This document shows positions 27,713 to 36,690 of a stretch of DNA of 64,000 nucleotides, in pieces. The notes beneath the pieces are model-generated. The model was not told the DNA's origin. It saw nothing but the letters and a program-made list of their open reading frames with translations, and did not search any database. The position numbers and the translations under genes are program-made. Each line of letters begins with the position of its first letter. Position 1 is the stretch's first letter. The DNA is from Bacillus sp. THAF10 (lineage in GTDB: Bacteria; Bacillota; Bacilli; Bacillales; Bacillaceae_I), in NCBI RefSeq assembly GCF_009363695.1, contig NZ_CP045403.1:3080001-3144000 (forward strand). The letters are read 5' to 3'.

Positions 27713-27825
27713 GTATACAATTTAGTTGTTAGTTTGTATTGTAATGAATTCTAAAAAAAACTGCAAGGGGTATTTTCCCTATTTCTCTAATCATTATGAA
27801 CAAATCGGAAAAAGTTATACAAAAG

Positions 27826-27861
27826 GAAAGTCCCAGTGCAGATGCAACACCGGGACTTTTC
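27826..27861 (-). terminator. terminator after the dehydrogenase gene
   Basis: GAAAAGTCCC pairs with GGGACTTTCC on the minus strand, adjacent to the stop codon at 27863. Confidence 0.78.
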
Positions 27862-27862
27862 T

Positions 27863-28639
27863 TTATTGAACTGTATATCCACCGTCTATAACGACTGCCT
27901 GACCGGTTACTCCACCGGCTGAATCGCTACTTAAAAACATCGCATAGTCGGCTATTTCTTTTACTTGTAGAAGTCTCTTCTGAGGCACCAATGGGTAGAT
28001 GACTTCTTCTACTACTTTTTCAAGCTCGACATTTCTGGTTGTCGCAAGGTCCTTTAGCTGGTTGCGAACAAGTGGGGTGTCCACGTACCCTGGGCAAAGG
28101 GCATTCACCGTTATCCCATGGGCCGCTCCTTCCAATGCAGATACCTTAGTTAGTCCAATAACACCATGTTTTGCGCTGTTGTAGGCTGCTTTTCCCGCAA
28201 ATCCAACCAGGCCGTTAATGGACGCCATATTGATGATGCGGCCAAAGCCTTGTTTTTTCATGATGGGGAAAGCATGCTTGGTTGCCACAAAAGGAGCAAC
28301 AAGCATGACCCTAGTCAATAGTTCAAACTTTTCGGTTGGAAATTCTTCAATCATGGAGACATGTTGAAGTCCCGCGTTATTAATTAAAACATCCAGTCTA
28401 CCAAACTCGCTTATCGTAGCATCGATTACAGATTTAAGATCGTCTTCTGAAGTTACGTCACAGCGCATCCCTTTTACCGTTAATCCTTGACGATGCAACT
28501 CTTCTCCAGCTTCTACGACATGTTCTTCATTTAAATCGGTTAGCATCACCTTTGCGTCAGCTTCTGCAAATTGTTTGCCAATTTCATAGCCTATCCCTTG
28601 CGCTGCTCCAGTGATGAGAACCACCTTATCTTTAACCAT
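27863..28639 (-). CDS. 3-hydroxybutyrate dehydrogenase (SDR family)
   Basis: The 258-residue short-chain dehydrogenase has the NAD loop TGAAQGIGYEIG near residue 10, NNAGLQH near 88, catalytic Ser in MASINGLVG near 138 and YNSAKHG (Tyr, Lys) near 152. The sequence LVRNQL after CPGYVDTP is typical of D-3-hydroxybutyrate dehydrogenases, which interconvert 3-hydroxybutyrate and acetoacetate. It follows a GntP permease gene by 29 bp in one transcription unit under a sigma54 promoter, so import and oxidation of hydroxybutyrate is a reasonable inference. Confidence 0.88.
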   Translation of the reverse strand: MVKDKVVLITGAAQGIGYEIGKQFAEADAKVMLTDLNEEHVVEAGEELHRQGLTVKGMRCDVTSEDDLKSVIDATISEFGRLDVLINNAGLQHVSMIEEFPTEKFELLTRVMLVAPFVATKHAFPIMKKQGFGRIINMASINGLVGFAGKAAYNSAKHGVIGLTKVSALEGAAHGITVNALCPGYVDTPLVRNQLKDLATTRNVELEKVVEEVIYPLVPQKRLLQVKEIADYAMFLSSDSAGGVTGQAVVIDGGYTVQ

Positions 28640-28668
28640 TGCTGCATTTTCTCCTCTCTATCTGCAAT

Positions 28669-29991
28669 TTAGATTCCAAGACCCATAGAGAATAGGGCTA
28701 TCGCTAGTGCTAATCCAATTAACGGCACAATGACCGTTAGGGCTGCTACTGGTCCGTAAGCCGCTTGGTGAGTCTCGCCACAAATGGCCCGAACTGTTGT
28801 TACAACATATCCGTTATGAGGCAGCGAATCTAGTGCACCAGAAGAGATGGCGACAGTACGGTGAAGCGCTTCTGGGTTGACTCCCATGTCCATGTAATGT
28901 GGCGCAATTAACGGAAGGGCAATAACCTGCCCACCAGAAGCAGATCCTGTCATACCTGCGATGACACTGACTGCGATGGCTGCTCCAATTAGCGGGCTAC
29001 CAGGGATATTTGTCATAGCCTCTACTACTGTTCCAAAGGCAGGGACTGCTTTAGCAACTCCACCAAAACCAACTACAGCTGCTGTGTTACCAATTGCGAT
29101 TAACGCACCCATTGTTCCTTCTGAAATGGCATTCCAAAAGTTTTTAAAGTATTTTCTGCCAAGGATATAAGTCATAATGATACCGCCTAATAGGGCAATA
29201 ATTAACGCAGACTGCTTTAAACTATCATGGAAAATAAACGAAATTATTAAAACAACTGCAAGTGGAATAAAACTCAAGAACGGATTTGGAAGTGGTCTTT
29301 CTCCATCAATGGTTGGATCAGAATCTCTTGAAACGAAAGTTTCCCCTCTTCCAACTGCTTTGGAAATCATGCGTTTCAACCACCAGTAACCGAAAATCAT
29401 CATAAACACTGCAACAAGCGCACTTACTTCCAAACCTGCATAAGGAGTAGTGTCTAAGTAAGGAATCGGGATCCAGTTCTGAATCTCCGGTGAGCCTGCA
29501 GACGTCATCGTGAAAGTAACAGAACCAAAGGCAAGAGCCGCTGGGATGAAACGTCTTGGTAGATTAGCCTGTTTGAATAAGCTGATTGCCATTGGGTAAA
29601 CAGAGAAGGCAACCACGAATAAGCTAACTCCTCCATAGGTTAAAATTGCACAAGCTGCAACAATCGCCAAAACCGCAAATTTCATTCCTAATTTATCAAC
29701 AACTAGCTTGGATACGGAATCTGCTGCCCCGCTATCCTCCATTACCTTACCGAAAATGGCACCGAGTAAGAACATTAAATACCAGGCAGTAACAAAGGAT
29801 GAGAATCCTCCCATATAACTGCTAACAAAGTTCACTTCTCCTTCTGCAACAAGCTGTGGAAACAATGGCATTCCACTGAGAACTGCTACAAATAATGCTG
29901 AAAGTGGACCAACTACTAATAAGTTCATGCCTCTCATCGTTAAAATAATTAATAATGCCAAACCACCGATCAGACCAATCATACTCCACAT
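28669..29991 (-). CDS. GntP family permease
   Basis: A 440-residue transporter with about 12 hydrophobic segments of the gluconate:H+ symporter family, including SSGALDSLPHNGYVVTT near residue 375 and GSASGGQVIALPL near 338. GntP relatives carry gluconate and other small hydroxy-acids. Here the neighbouring dehydrogenase points to 3-hydroxybutyrate or a similar acid. GGGGGAAAG precedes the start. Upstream lie a sigma54 promoter and a candidate cre site. Confidence 0.88.
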   Translation of the reverse strand: MWSMIGLIGGLALLIILTMRGMNLLVVGPLSALFVAVLSGMPLFPQLVAEGEVNFVSSYMGGFSSFVTAWYLMFLLGAIFGKVMEDSGAADSVSKLVVDKLGMKFAVLAIVAACAILTYGGVSLFVVAFSVYPMAISLFKQANLPRRFIPAALAFGSVTFTMTSAGSPEIQNWIPIPYLDTTPYAGLEVSALVAVFMMIFGYWWLKRMISKAVGRGETFVSRDSDPTIDGERPLPNPFLSFIPLAVVLIISFIFHDSLKQSALIIALLGGIIMTYILGRKYFKNFWNAISEGTMGALIAIGNTAAVVGFGGVAKAVPAFGTVVEAMTNIPGSPLIGAAIAVSVIAGMTGSASGGQVIALPLIAPHYMDMGVNPEALHRTVAISSGALDSLPHNGYVVTTVRAICGETHQAAYGPVAALTVIVPLIGLALAIALFSMGLGI

Positions 29992-30017
29992 GTTTCTTTC
30001 CCCCTTTGTTTTTCGTC

Positions 30018-30031
30018 AGTAAACGCTTACA
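30018..30031 (-). promoter_or_regulatory. candidate CcpA cre site
   Basis: On the minus strand TGTAAGCGTTTACT, one mismatch from the usual cre consensus. It lies between the predicted sigma54 start site and the GntP start codon, where bound CcpA would act as a roadblock during growth on preferred sugars. Confidence 0.55.
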
Positions 30032-30079
30032 AATTTCCTCATGTAACGTACCGACTATTGTTGTCTTCCGAAATCATTA

Positions 30080-30097
30080 ATGCAAGAAGCGTGCCAA
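30080..30097 (-). promoter_or_regulatory. sigma54 (-24/-12) promoter of the GntP operon
   Basis: Minus-strand TTGGCACGCTTCTTGCAT matches the TTGGCAC-N5-TTGC consensus with GG and GC separated by exactly 10 nt. Transcription would start near 30070, about 80 nt before the GntP start codon. Confidence 0.88.
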
Positions 30098-30139
30098 CTT
30101 GCAATTCTAATTGTTTCAATATTTCGAACAAAAAGTTAT

Positions 30140-30221
30140 TCCAAGATTCTGGACAAAAAAGCAGACAGACCCTTGAATACAAAGGAGTCCAGAAATCTGG
30201 ATTGATTTCCGAGATTCTGGA
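30140..30221. promoter_or_regulatory. three enhancer-like sites for the sigma54 activator
   Basis: Three 14-bp imperfect palindromes, TCCAAGATTCTGGA (30140), TCCAGAAATCTGGA (30188) and TCCGAGATTCTGGA (30208), stand about 75, 125 and 145 bp upstream of the predicted start; the last two are exactly 20 bp apart. Position and spacing fit upstream activating sequences. Confidence 0.65.
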
Positions 30222-30225
30222 CTAA

Positions 30226-31593
30226 TTAGAGTTGATATTTTTTTATCTTTTCATAAAGACTTGATTTACTAATTCCGAGTTGTTTGGCCGTTTGATATTT
30301 GTCTTGCTGCATTTTTTCTAGTGTTTGGATGATTGCTTGTTTTTCTGCATCTTCCAATGTTTCTTTTAGCGTATTCGAGCCTAAAGGAAGAGCAAAGGCA
30401 TTTGTTACATAGTCAGGAAGTGCCTCAAGAGAAAGCTTTGCACCTGTGGAAAGATGAACAGCAGCTTGTATGACATTTTCAAGCTCCCGTATATTTCCAG
30501 GCCATCGGTAACGTGATAATGATTGCAATGCATCTTCGGTTACTCCTGAGATCCTTCGACCTGTTCGCTTGCATATTTTTTCAATAAAATGCCCTACTAG
30601 CATAGGAATATCTTCGGTTCTTTCTCGCAATGAAGGAATTTCAAACGGGATAACATGAATTCGATAGTATAGATCTTCTCGGAAGCGTTTTTCCTCCATC
30701 ATCTTTTCTAGTGGTCGATTTGTCGCTGCAATGACCCGTACGTTAACTTGGATTGGTTTGGTAGCTCCAATCGGTTCAACTTCTCCTTCTTGGAGTGCGC
30801 GCAATAGTTTTATTTGCATAGGCAGGGACATATCGCCAATCTCATCGAGAAATAGTGTGCCACCATCCGCTAACTGGAATTTCCCCTTTTTGCCACCTTT
30901 TTTCGCTCCCGTAAAGGCACCTTCTTCATAACCAAAAAGCTCGGACTCCAATAAATGTTCAGGAATGGCCGCACAGTTTAATTTGATAAATGGCATCTGG
31001 CTTCGGTTACTGAGCTGATGAATACTATGGGCAAAAAGCTCCTTTCCTGTCCCGCTTTCCCCACGTATTAAGACGGAAACATCGCTTGCTGCGATTTGTT
31101 TAACTTTGTCTTTTAATAGCTTAATAAGTTTGGAGTTTCCGATAATATCTTCTAGTGTATATTTGACACCCGTCTGCTGCTCATATTCCTGCAAGTAATT
31201 ACGGATACGGCCGAGCATGCTTTTAACGTGGGTGTTCATCTTGTCCCATTCACTTGTGTCGCGGAAAATAACGGTTCCATAGGCACCAATGACGTTTCCT
31301 TCTTTATCAAAGATGGGAACGCGATTGGCAATCATATAGTTGCCCTTAATGTACTGAAGGTCCGCAAGCTCTTCCTTCCCATTCTTCACGACTTCATGCA
31401 TTCTCGTGTTTTCAATCACTTCTGTCACATGCATACCAATCACTTTTTTATTATCCACACCAATAAATTTGCAGTAGCTATCGTTCATGTATATGATATG
31501 TCCCTCATGGTTCACAACGACAATCCACTCAAACGCATTAGCGATAATGGTGTCCATCATTTCTTCTGTTAATAAGCTTTCTTTGACTCCCAT
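30226..31593 (-). CDS. sigma54-dependent transcriptional activator with PAS domain
   Basis: A 455-residue enhancer-binding protein in the RocR/BkdR style. An N-terminal PAS domain (residues about 12-120, FEWIVVVNHEGHIIYMNDSY) is followed by the AAA+ domain with Walker A GESGTGKE near 172, the sigma54-contact loop GAFTGA near 225, Walker B GGTLFLDEIGDM near 243, and an R-finger region REDLYYRI near 305. A Fis-type HTH ends the protein (YQTAKQLGISKSSLYEKIKK). It is encoded just upstream of the sigma54 promoter it most likely activates. Confidence 0.92.
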   Translation of the reverse strand: MGVKESLLTEEMMDTIIANAFEWIVVVNHEGHIIYMNDSYCKFIGVDNKKVIGMHVTEVIENTRMHEVVKNGKEELADLQYIKGNYMIANRVPIFDKEGNVIGAYGTVIFRDTSEWDKMNTHVKSMLGRIRNYLQEYEQQTGVKYTLEDIIGNSKLIKLLKDKVKQIAASDVSVLIRGESGTGKELFAHSIHQLSNRSQMPFIKLNCAAIPEHLLESELFGYEEGAFTGAKKGGKKGKFQLADGGTLFLDEIGDMSLPMQIKLLRALQEGEVEPIGATKPIQVNVRVIAATNRPLEKMMEEKRFREDLYYRIHVIPFEIPSLRERTEDIPMLVGHFIEKICKRTGRRISGVTEDALQSLSRYRWPGNIRELENVIQAAVHLSTGAKLSLEALPDYVTNAFALPLGSNTLKETLEDAEKQAIIQTLEKMQQDKYQTAKQLGISKSSLYEKIKKYQL

Positions 31594-31725
31594 CTTTACC
31601 CCTCCTGCTTAACTAGCCTTAATATATCACAAAACTCTGACGATTGTGGGAGCGATTACATAAATACATTTTTTACAAGTCTGGTAGAATAGAAGTAACT
31701 ATATTCTGATCGTGAGGAATGCACC

Positions 31726-33477
31726 ATGCCTGATTGGTCCTACCATGGGATTTTTTCTCCCATTTTAAAAAAACTACCACCAAAAACATCAAGAGAGCTT
31801 ATTCATAAAAGCATGAATTCCATTGCTTCATTGCCATTTGGGTTAGGTTACCTCATCATTAATTTCTTAGGAAGAGAGGAGAGTCATCCTTCTCTAAAAA
31901 GGACAACACTTGGAATGGAATTTGCTAATCCCATTGGTCTATCTGGAGAAATTGATCCTAATCTTTCTGGCTTAAGGGCCTTTACTCACTTAGGTTTTGG
32001 TTTTTTAGAAATTGGTCCGGTAAGAATGACGAAAAATGAAGAAGTTTGCTCTCCAAGTATTGATTATGAAAAGAAACGAATTCAATTTTCTGAAGAAACG
32101 GTAGACCTAGAAACCACTAAAAGAATGTTACAGCGCCTAACCAAGAAACAGCCTATTTTCGCTTGCTTAGAAGGAACAAAAAGTGAAGTTCAGATAATGG
32201 CGTTAGCCTTAGAGCCCTTTGTGAATGGGTTTATTGTCAAATCTCCAGAGATCTACTCACTCTCAGATAAACCGATCCTTCTTTCTACAAAATCTATCGC
32301 GGGGAGTGAACCTTCAAAGTTTGATGGTATCGTGTTAGAGGAATCTCTAGGGTTTGATCAGCTATGTCAAGATGTGAAAACTTTACGGGCAAAAGAATTC
32401 AAGGGAAGTATTCTTACTTCTGGTGGAATCATTGAGCCTTATCAAGCAATTCATTTAATAGAAGCTGGAGCAGATTTAATTCTGTTAAAAGAAGGCTACG
32501 TGTTTTCTGGACCTGGACTTCCAAAACGAATAAAAGAAGGACTTTTACAGAAAAACAATATGGAAATACAAGTTCAGCCAGGATGGTTCGCTTATTGGTT
32601 ATTTGGGTTATTTATTATATTTGGAGGATTGTTAGCTTTGTTTTTTAGCTTAACCTCTATCATTCTTCCATATGATGAGTATTTTTTGGCTATGAAAAAA
32701 GAAGAGCTTTGGGCTTTTAACGAACGAATAATGAATTTTATGGCACATGACCGAATGACACTTGCAGGAACGATGATTTCAGGTGGAATCGTCTATATGC
32801 AGCTAGCAAAGCATGGGGTAAAAAAGAGATTAAAGTGGGCAAAACAAGCCATTGATATCGCTGCAATCTTAGGATTTCTTGGGATTTTTGCATTTATTGG
32901 GTATGGTTATTTTGACTGGTTACATCTACTATTTTGGCTAATATTACTACCTTTTTATCTCTATGGGTTTTGGAAGACTACAGGCATTAATGGCACTCCG
33001 ACGTCATTTAACCTTCGGAATAATCGGATATGGCGTATTGGAATCTATGGTCAACTAGCATTTGTACTTTTAGGGTTTTCGTTTGTAGCAGGTGGAATCA
33101 TTATTTCTTGGATTGGCGTTACTTCTGTGTTTGTTTCTACAGATATACAATTTATTTGCATGCCCCCAGAGATGTTAGAAAGCTTTAATCAACAATTAAT
33201 TCCAGTAATTGCTCATGATCGGGCTGGATTTGGGAGCGCCTTACTCAGTGTAGGACTGCTAGTATTAATGCTTGGATTATGGGGATATCAACAAGGAAAC
33301 AATTGGGTATGGTGGACATTTCTAATCGGAGGTATCCCTGCTTTTTTTGCAGGTATTTACATACATTTTTCAATTGGCTATACAACGTTTATCCATTTGG
33401 CTCCTGCATATTTTGCCCTATTCCTATATATTATCGGGTTATCTCTTTCTTATAAGTACCTTGTTCAGAGCAAGTAA
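31726..33477 (+). CDS. dihydroorotate dehydrogenase-like domain fused to a duplicated 4-TM membrane domain
   Basis: The 583-residue protein is composite. Residues about 50-275 resemble class 2 dihydroorotate dehydrogenase: LGMEFANPIGLSGEIDPN, GFGFLEIGPV and the FMN-phosphate segment GGIIEP ... AGADLILLKEGYVFSGPGL. The central NNxG and SxNTPG-type catalytic blocks are missing, so activity is doubtful. Residues about 285-583 have some eight membrane segments in two similar halves, each holding the same motif: FNERIMNFMAHDR (about 331-342) and FNQQLIPVIAHDR (about 488-499). GTGAGGA precedes the start. Function unknown; flavin binding by a membrane protein is only a hypothesis. Confidence 0.75.
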   Translation: MPDWSYHGIFSPILKKLPPKTSRELIHKSMNSIASLPFGLGYLIINFLGREESHPSLKRTTLGMEFANPIGLSGEIDPNLSGLRAFTHLGFGFLEIGPVRMTKNEEVCSPSIDYEKKRIQFSEETVDLETTKRMLQRLTKKQPIFACLEGTKSEVQIMALALEPFVNGFIVKSPEIYSLSDKPILLSTKSIAGSEPSKFDGIVLEESLGFDQLCQDVKTLRAKEFKGSILTSGGIIEPYQAIHLIEAGADLILLKEGYVFSGPGLPKRIKEGLLQKNNMEIQVQPGWFAYWLFGLFIIFGGLLALFFSLTSIILPYDEYFLAMKKEELWAFNERIMNFMAHDRMTLAGTMISGGIVYMQLAKHGVKKRLKWAKQAIDIAAILGFLGIFAFIGYGYFDWLHLLFWLILLPFYLYGFWKTTGINGTPTSFNLRNNRIWRIGIYGQLAFVLLGFSFVAGGIIISWIGVTSVFVSTDIQFICMPPEMLESFNQQLIPVIAHDRAGFGSALLSVGLLVLMLGLWGYQQGNNWVWWTFLIGGIPAFFAGIYIHFSIGYTTFIHLAPAYFALFLYIIGLSLSYKYLVQSK

Positions 33478-33506
33478 ATGTCTTCTTAACCGGGACTTAA
33501 GTTATA

Positions 33507-33535
33507 TTGAAATAACACTTTTGCGTTGATATTAT
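33507..33535 (+). promoter_or_regulatory. sigmaA-type promoter of the secreted-peptide gene
   Basis: TTGAAA and TATTAT separated by 17 bp, ending about 45 bp before the start codon. Confidence 0.65.
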
Positions 33536-33580
33536 TAAACAGAATTTTTAAAAACTATAGATTAGAGGGAGATGAAACGT

Positions 33581-33817
33581 ATGAAAAAATTAAGAAAAGT
33601 TGTCATTGCTGTTATGGCAGTATTTGCACTTACTTTTGGAAGTTTTGTTGCATCCGACTCTATTCATTCTGCAGAAGCTGCCAAAACCGCAAGCACCATC
33701 GGTTCCACTTCTACAGGTAGCGATTGGAAAAGCGGCAACACTGGCTTCACAGCAGGTTGTGCTGTTTCTGAATGGCTTGGAATTTTCAAATGTCACTCCT
33801 CTCAGGTGCCATGGTAA
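33581..33817 (+). CDS. small secreted peptide, possible bacteriocin-like
   Basis: A 78-residue preprotein. Residues 1-33 form a Sec signal peptide (MKKLRKVVIAVMAVFALTF, ending SAEA before AKT). The mature part of about 45 residues is rich in Ser, Thr and Gly, then has GFTAGCAVSEWLGIFKC, two cysteines that could form a disulfide, and ends VPW. The ATG at 33581 has GAGGGAG 9 nt upstream; the in-frame ATG at 33572 is too close. It has its own promoter and terminator. No family recognised; a bacteriocin or signalling role is inference from size, export and Cys pair. Confidence 0.7.
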   Translation: MKKLRKVVIAVMAVFALTFGSFVASDSIHSAEAAKTASTIGSTSTGSDWKSGNTGFTAGCAVSEWLGIFKCHSSQVPW

Positions 33818-33835
33818 AAGTATTAATGCACAAAA

Positions 33836-33878
33836 AAATCCCCCACGCTCAAAAAATGAGTATGGGGGTTTCTTTTTA
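33836..33878. terminator. convergent terminator, secreted peptide/htpG
   Basis: CCCCCA and TGGGGG arms enclose a further inner ACTC/GAGT pairing; T runs on both strands. The htpG stop (33876) is at its edge. Confidence 0.85.
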
Positions 33879-35753
33879 AACCATCACTTTACAAATATCA
33901 TTCGTAAATTCAACTGGATCCTCAATTGGAAGACCTTCAATTAGCAAGGCCTGGCTGTAGAGTAGGTTTGTGTATAACGCAAGCTTCTCACGGTCAGCTT
34001 CATGCGCATTTTTCAGTGACGCGAACACTTCATGGTTCGTGTTAATTTCTAGCACTTTGTTTGCTTTTACGTTTTGGTTGTCCGGCATCTGGCTGAGGAT
34101 TTTCTCCATCTCAATGGTGACTTCTCCTTCAGAGGATAAGCAGACTGGATGGGTTTTCAAGCGTTTAGACACCTTCACAGCCGAAACTTTGTCAGCTAGG
34201 ATTTCCTTCATCGCTTCAAACAGATCTTTGTTTGCTTCCTGCTCGGATTCTGTTTGTTTATCATCCTCTTCTGAATCAATCCCTAAATCGCCACTGGAAA
34301 CATTTTTGAACTCTTTTTCTTTATAGTTCATCAGCATTTTAATGGCAAACTCGTCAATGTCCTCTGTGAAGTACAGAATTTCATAGCCCTTGTCTGACAC
34401 AAGCTCTGTTTGTGGAAGCTTTTCGATTCGTTCTTTAGACGCACCTGTTGCGTAGTAGATATACTTTTGGTCCTCTTTCATGCGAGAAACGTATTCGTCT
34501 AACGTTACTAGCTTCTTCTCAGTAGAAGAGTAGAACATAATTAAATCCTGTAGCTGTTCTTTATTCGCACCAAAATCAGCATAAACGCCATATTTCAACT
34601 GGCGACCGAAGCTTTCAAAGAATGTCACATACTTCTCACGCTCATCCTTTAGCATGCTAAGTAGGGCACTCTTGATTTTCTTGGCAAGGTTTTTGGCAAT
34701 AAATTTCAATTGGCGATCCTGCTGTAGCATTTCACGTGAAATGTTTAAAGAAAGGTCCTCAGAATCTACCAACCCTTTTACAAAGCTGAAGTGGTCTGGT
34801 AATAGATCCGCACATTTATTCATAATCAGCACACCGCTTGAGTATAGCTCTAAGCCTTTTTCAAATTCCTTTGAGTAGTAGTCAAATGGAATACTCTCTG
34901 GAATGTACAGGATGGAGTTATAACGAATTGTCCCATCTACACTGATATGAAGATGCTTTAATGGCTTATCAAAACCATAGTGCTTTTCATTGTAAAATTT
35001 CTCGTAATCTTCGTCTGTAAGCTCCGATTTATTTTTACGCCAGATCGGCACCATGCTGTTGATCGTTTGTTCTTCTGTTACTTCCTCAAGCTCCTCTTCG
35101 TTATCCGCTTTTGGTTTTGAGGTTGTCACATCCATCTTGATTGGATAGCGGATAAAATCAGAATACTTTTTGATGATTGCTTTTAAGCGGTACTCTTCTA
35201 AGTACTCATCAAAGTTCTCATCCTCTGTATTTTCTTTTATTTTCAGTACAATTTCCGTTCCGACCGTATCTTTTTCAGCCGGTTCCAACGTATAGCCATC
35301 TGCACCTTCTGACTCCCATTTAAATGCTTCGTCATTACCGAGTGCTTTACTAGTGACGGTTACAACATCCGCCACCATGAATGCTGCATAAAAACCAACG
35401 CCGAATTGGCCGATGATGTCATGGCCATCTTTGATTTCGTTTTCCTTTTTGAAAGCAAGGGAGCCACTTTTTGCAATTACCCCAAGGTTTGCTTCTAGCT
35501 CTTCCTTCGTCATTCCGATACCAGTATCTGTAATCGTTAGTGTTCTCGCCTCTTTGTTTCGTGTTACTTTTACAAAGTAGTTGTCCTTATCAAATGTCAA
35601 AGAGTCGTCTGTAAGTGCACGGTAATAAATCTTATCCATTGCATCACTTGCATTGGAAATAAGCTCACGCAAAAATACTTCACGCTGAGAGTAGATGGAG
35701 TTGATCATCATTTCTAGGAGTCTCTTTGATTCTGCTTGGAATTCTTTCTTCAT
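33876..35753 (-). CDS. htpG: chaperone HtpG (Hsp90)
   Basis: A complete 625-residue bacterial Hsp90. The N-terminal ATPase shows [14 protein letters not shown] near residue 24, DTGIGM near 80 and [15 protein letters not shown] near 118; middle and C-terminal dimerisation domains follow. It assists folding and maturation of client proteins in the cytoplasm. Upstream is a perfect CIRCE operator, so control by HrcA is likely, which differs from B. subtilis, where htpG is not a HrcA target. Confidence 0.97.
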   Translation of the reverse strand: MKKEFQAESKRLLEMMINSIYSQREVFLRELISNASDAMDKIYYRALTDDSLTFDKDNYFVKVTRNKEARTLTITDTGIGMTKEELEANLGVIAKSGSLAFKKENEIKDGHDIIGQFGVGFYAAFMVADVVTVTSKALGNDEAFKWESEGADGYTLEPAEKDTVGTEIVLKIKENTEDENFDEYLEEYRLKAIIKKYSDFIRYPIKMDVTTSKPKADNEEELEEVTEEQTINSMVPIWRKNKSELTDEDYEKFYNEKHYGFDKPLKHLHISVDGTIRYNSILYIPESIPFDYYSKEFEKGLELYSSGVLIMNKCADLLPDHFSFVKGLVDSEDLSLNISREMLQQDRQLKFIAKNLAKKIKSALLSMLKDEREKYVTFFESFGRQLKYGVYADFGANKEQLQDLIMFYSSTEKKLVTLDEYVSRMKEDQKYIYYATGASKERIEKLPQTELVSDKGYEILYFTEDIDEFAIKMLMNYKEKEFKNVSSGDLGIDSEEDDKQTESEQEANKDLFEAMKEILADKVSAVKVSKRLKTHPVCLSSEGEVTIEMEKILSQMPDNQNVKANKVLEINTNHEVFASLKNAHEADREKLALYTNLLYSQALLIEGLPIEDPVEFTNDICKVMV

Positions 35754-35790
35754 GCTCTGATTTCTCCTTCCAAATATGTATGCTATTATT

Positions 35791-35817
35791 TTAGCACTCT
35801 AAACATCAGAGTGCTAA
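35791..35817. promoter_or_regulatory. CIRCE operator upstream of htpG
   Basis: TTAGCACTC-N9-GAGTGCTAA, a perfect match to the HrcA-binding CIRCE consensus, 38 bp before the htpG start codon. Confidence 0.93.
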
Positions 35818-35865
35818 TGCTCTATAAAATAATTATCATATTTGGATAAAATATGTCAACATAAA

Positions 35866-35907
35866 AACAAAAAGCTGGTGCTCTTTTTTCATAGAGTACC
35901 AGCTCGT
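35866..35907 (-). terminator. terminator after the prolyl hydroxylase gene
   Basis: AGCTGGTACTC pairs with GAGCACCAGCT on the minus strand and is followed by TTTTTGTTTTT. Confidence 0.82.
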
Positions 35908-35911
35908 CTAT

Positions 35912-36571
35912 TTATCGTTGTGGTTTTCGTCTCATCCATTGGGTCGCGGCCCATTTATCGCCTTTGGTTATTGGTGCGCCGCCATGGAGCGTTAACTCAT
36001 TTAGGCGCTGTTCATCATAAAAATATTCGAAGTAAACAGCTGTTCCCTTTTTGGCAGCTACCGAGAAATTCAGCTTGGGAAAATAGGTTTCTCCACCTTC
36101 TTCTACATCATTTAAATACATCACAAGGGTGCTTATTCTAGGGTTTTTGACAGGGCGATGAATAGAGGTAAAATAGTCATAATGCGCCTTGTATTCCTGT
36201 CCTATTTGATAGTTTAGGATTTGCAAGCCGTCACCATGCTCCACTGGTACTCCCATAATTTGTGCCACTCTTTTTTCAATTCGCTCTATAAATTCGTTCT
36301 CTCCGTCTTCAAAAAACATACTGCTGCTTGTGCGGAGCTCATCTATTTCGCGAGAGTTGCCAATTTTTGAACGCTGTAGTCTGTCCTTTGATAGCTGTAT
36401 TAGTTGATCACATTCAACGTCACTTAAAACATTTCCTAAAACGACGATGAGCGGCTCTTCTACCTTAGCAATCACTTGTATTTCCCTATCATCCGTAAAA
36501 ATGGTTGTCCCTTCATGTGGAAAAATAGCTTGTTCTTTTAGCGCTGTATTTTTCGTATTCAATTTTTTCAT
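35912..36571 (-). CDS. 2-oxoglutarate/Fe(II) prolyl 4-hydroxylase
   Basis: A 219-residue member of the P4H family, close in length and pattern to the Bacillus anthracis enzyme. Iron ligands are AHYDYF (His, Asp, near residue 130) and the His of TLHGG near 195; KGDKWAATQW supplies the basic residue that holds 2-oxoglutarate near 203. It hydroxylates prolyl residues in peptides; collagen-like spore surface proteins are possible targets, which is inference. GAGGTCG precedes the ATG. Confidence 0.88.
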   Translation of the reverse strand: MKKLNTKNTALKEQAIFPHEGTTIFTDDREIQVIAKVEEPLIVVLGNVLSDVECDQLIQLSKDRLQRSKIGNSREIDELRTSSSMFFEDGENEFIERIEKRVAQIMGVPVEHGDGLQILNYQIGQEYKAHYDYFTSIHRPVKNPRISTLVMYLNDVEEGGETYFPKLNFSVAAKKGTAVYFEYFYDEQRLNELTLHGGAPITKGDKWAATQWMRRKPQR

Positions 36572-36690
36572 CGACCTCTTTAATTTTATAATATTCGGAA
36601 TGTTTTGGAGAAAAATATAAAACTATGAATCTAATTTATCTAATTTTACACTGCCGTCATGAAAAAAAGAAGTATCTTTCTGTTTCCAAA

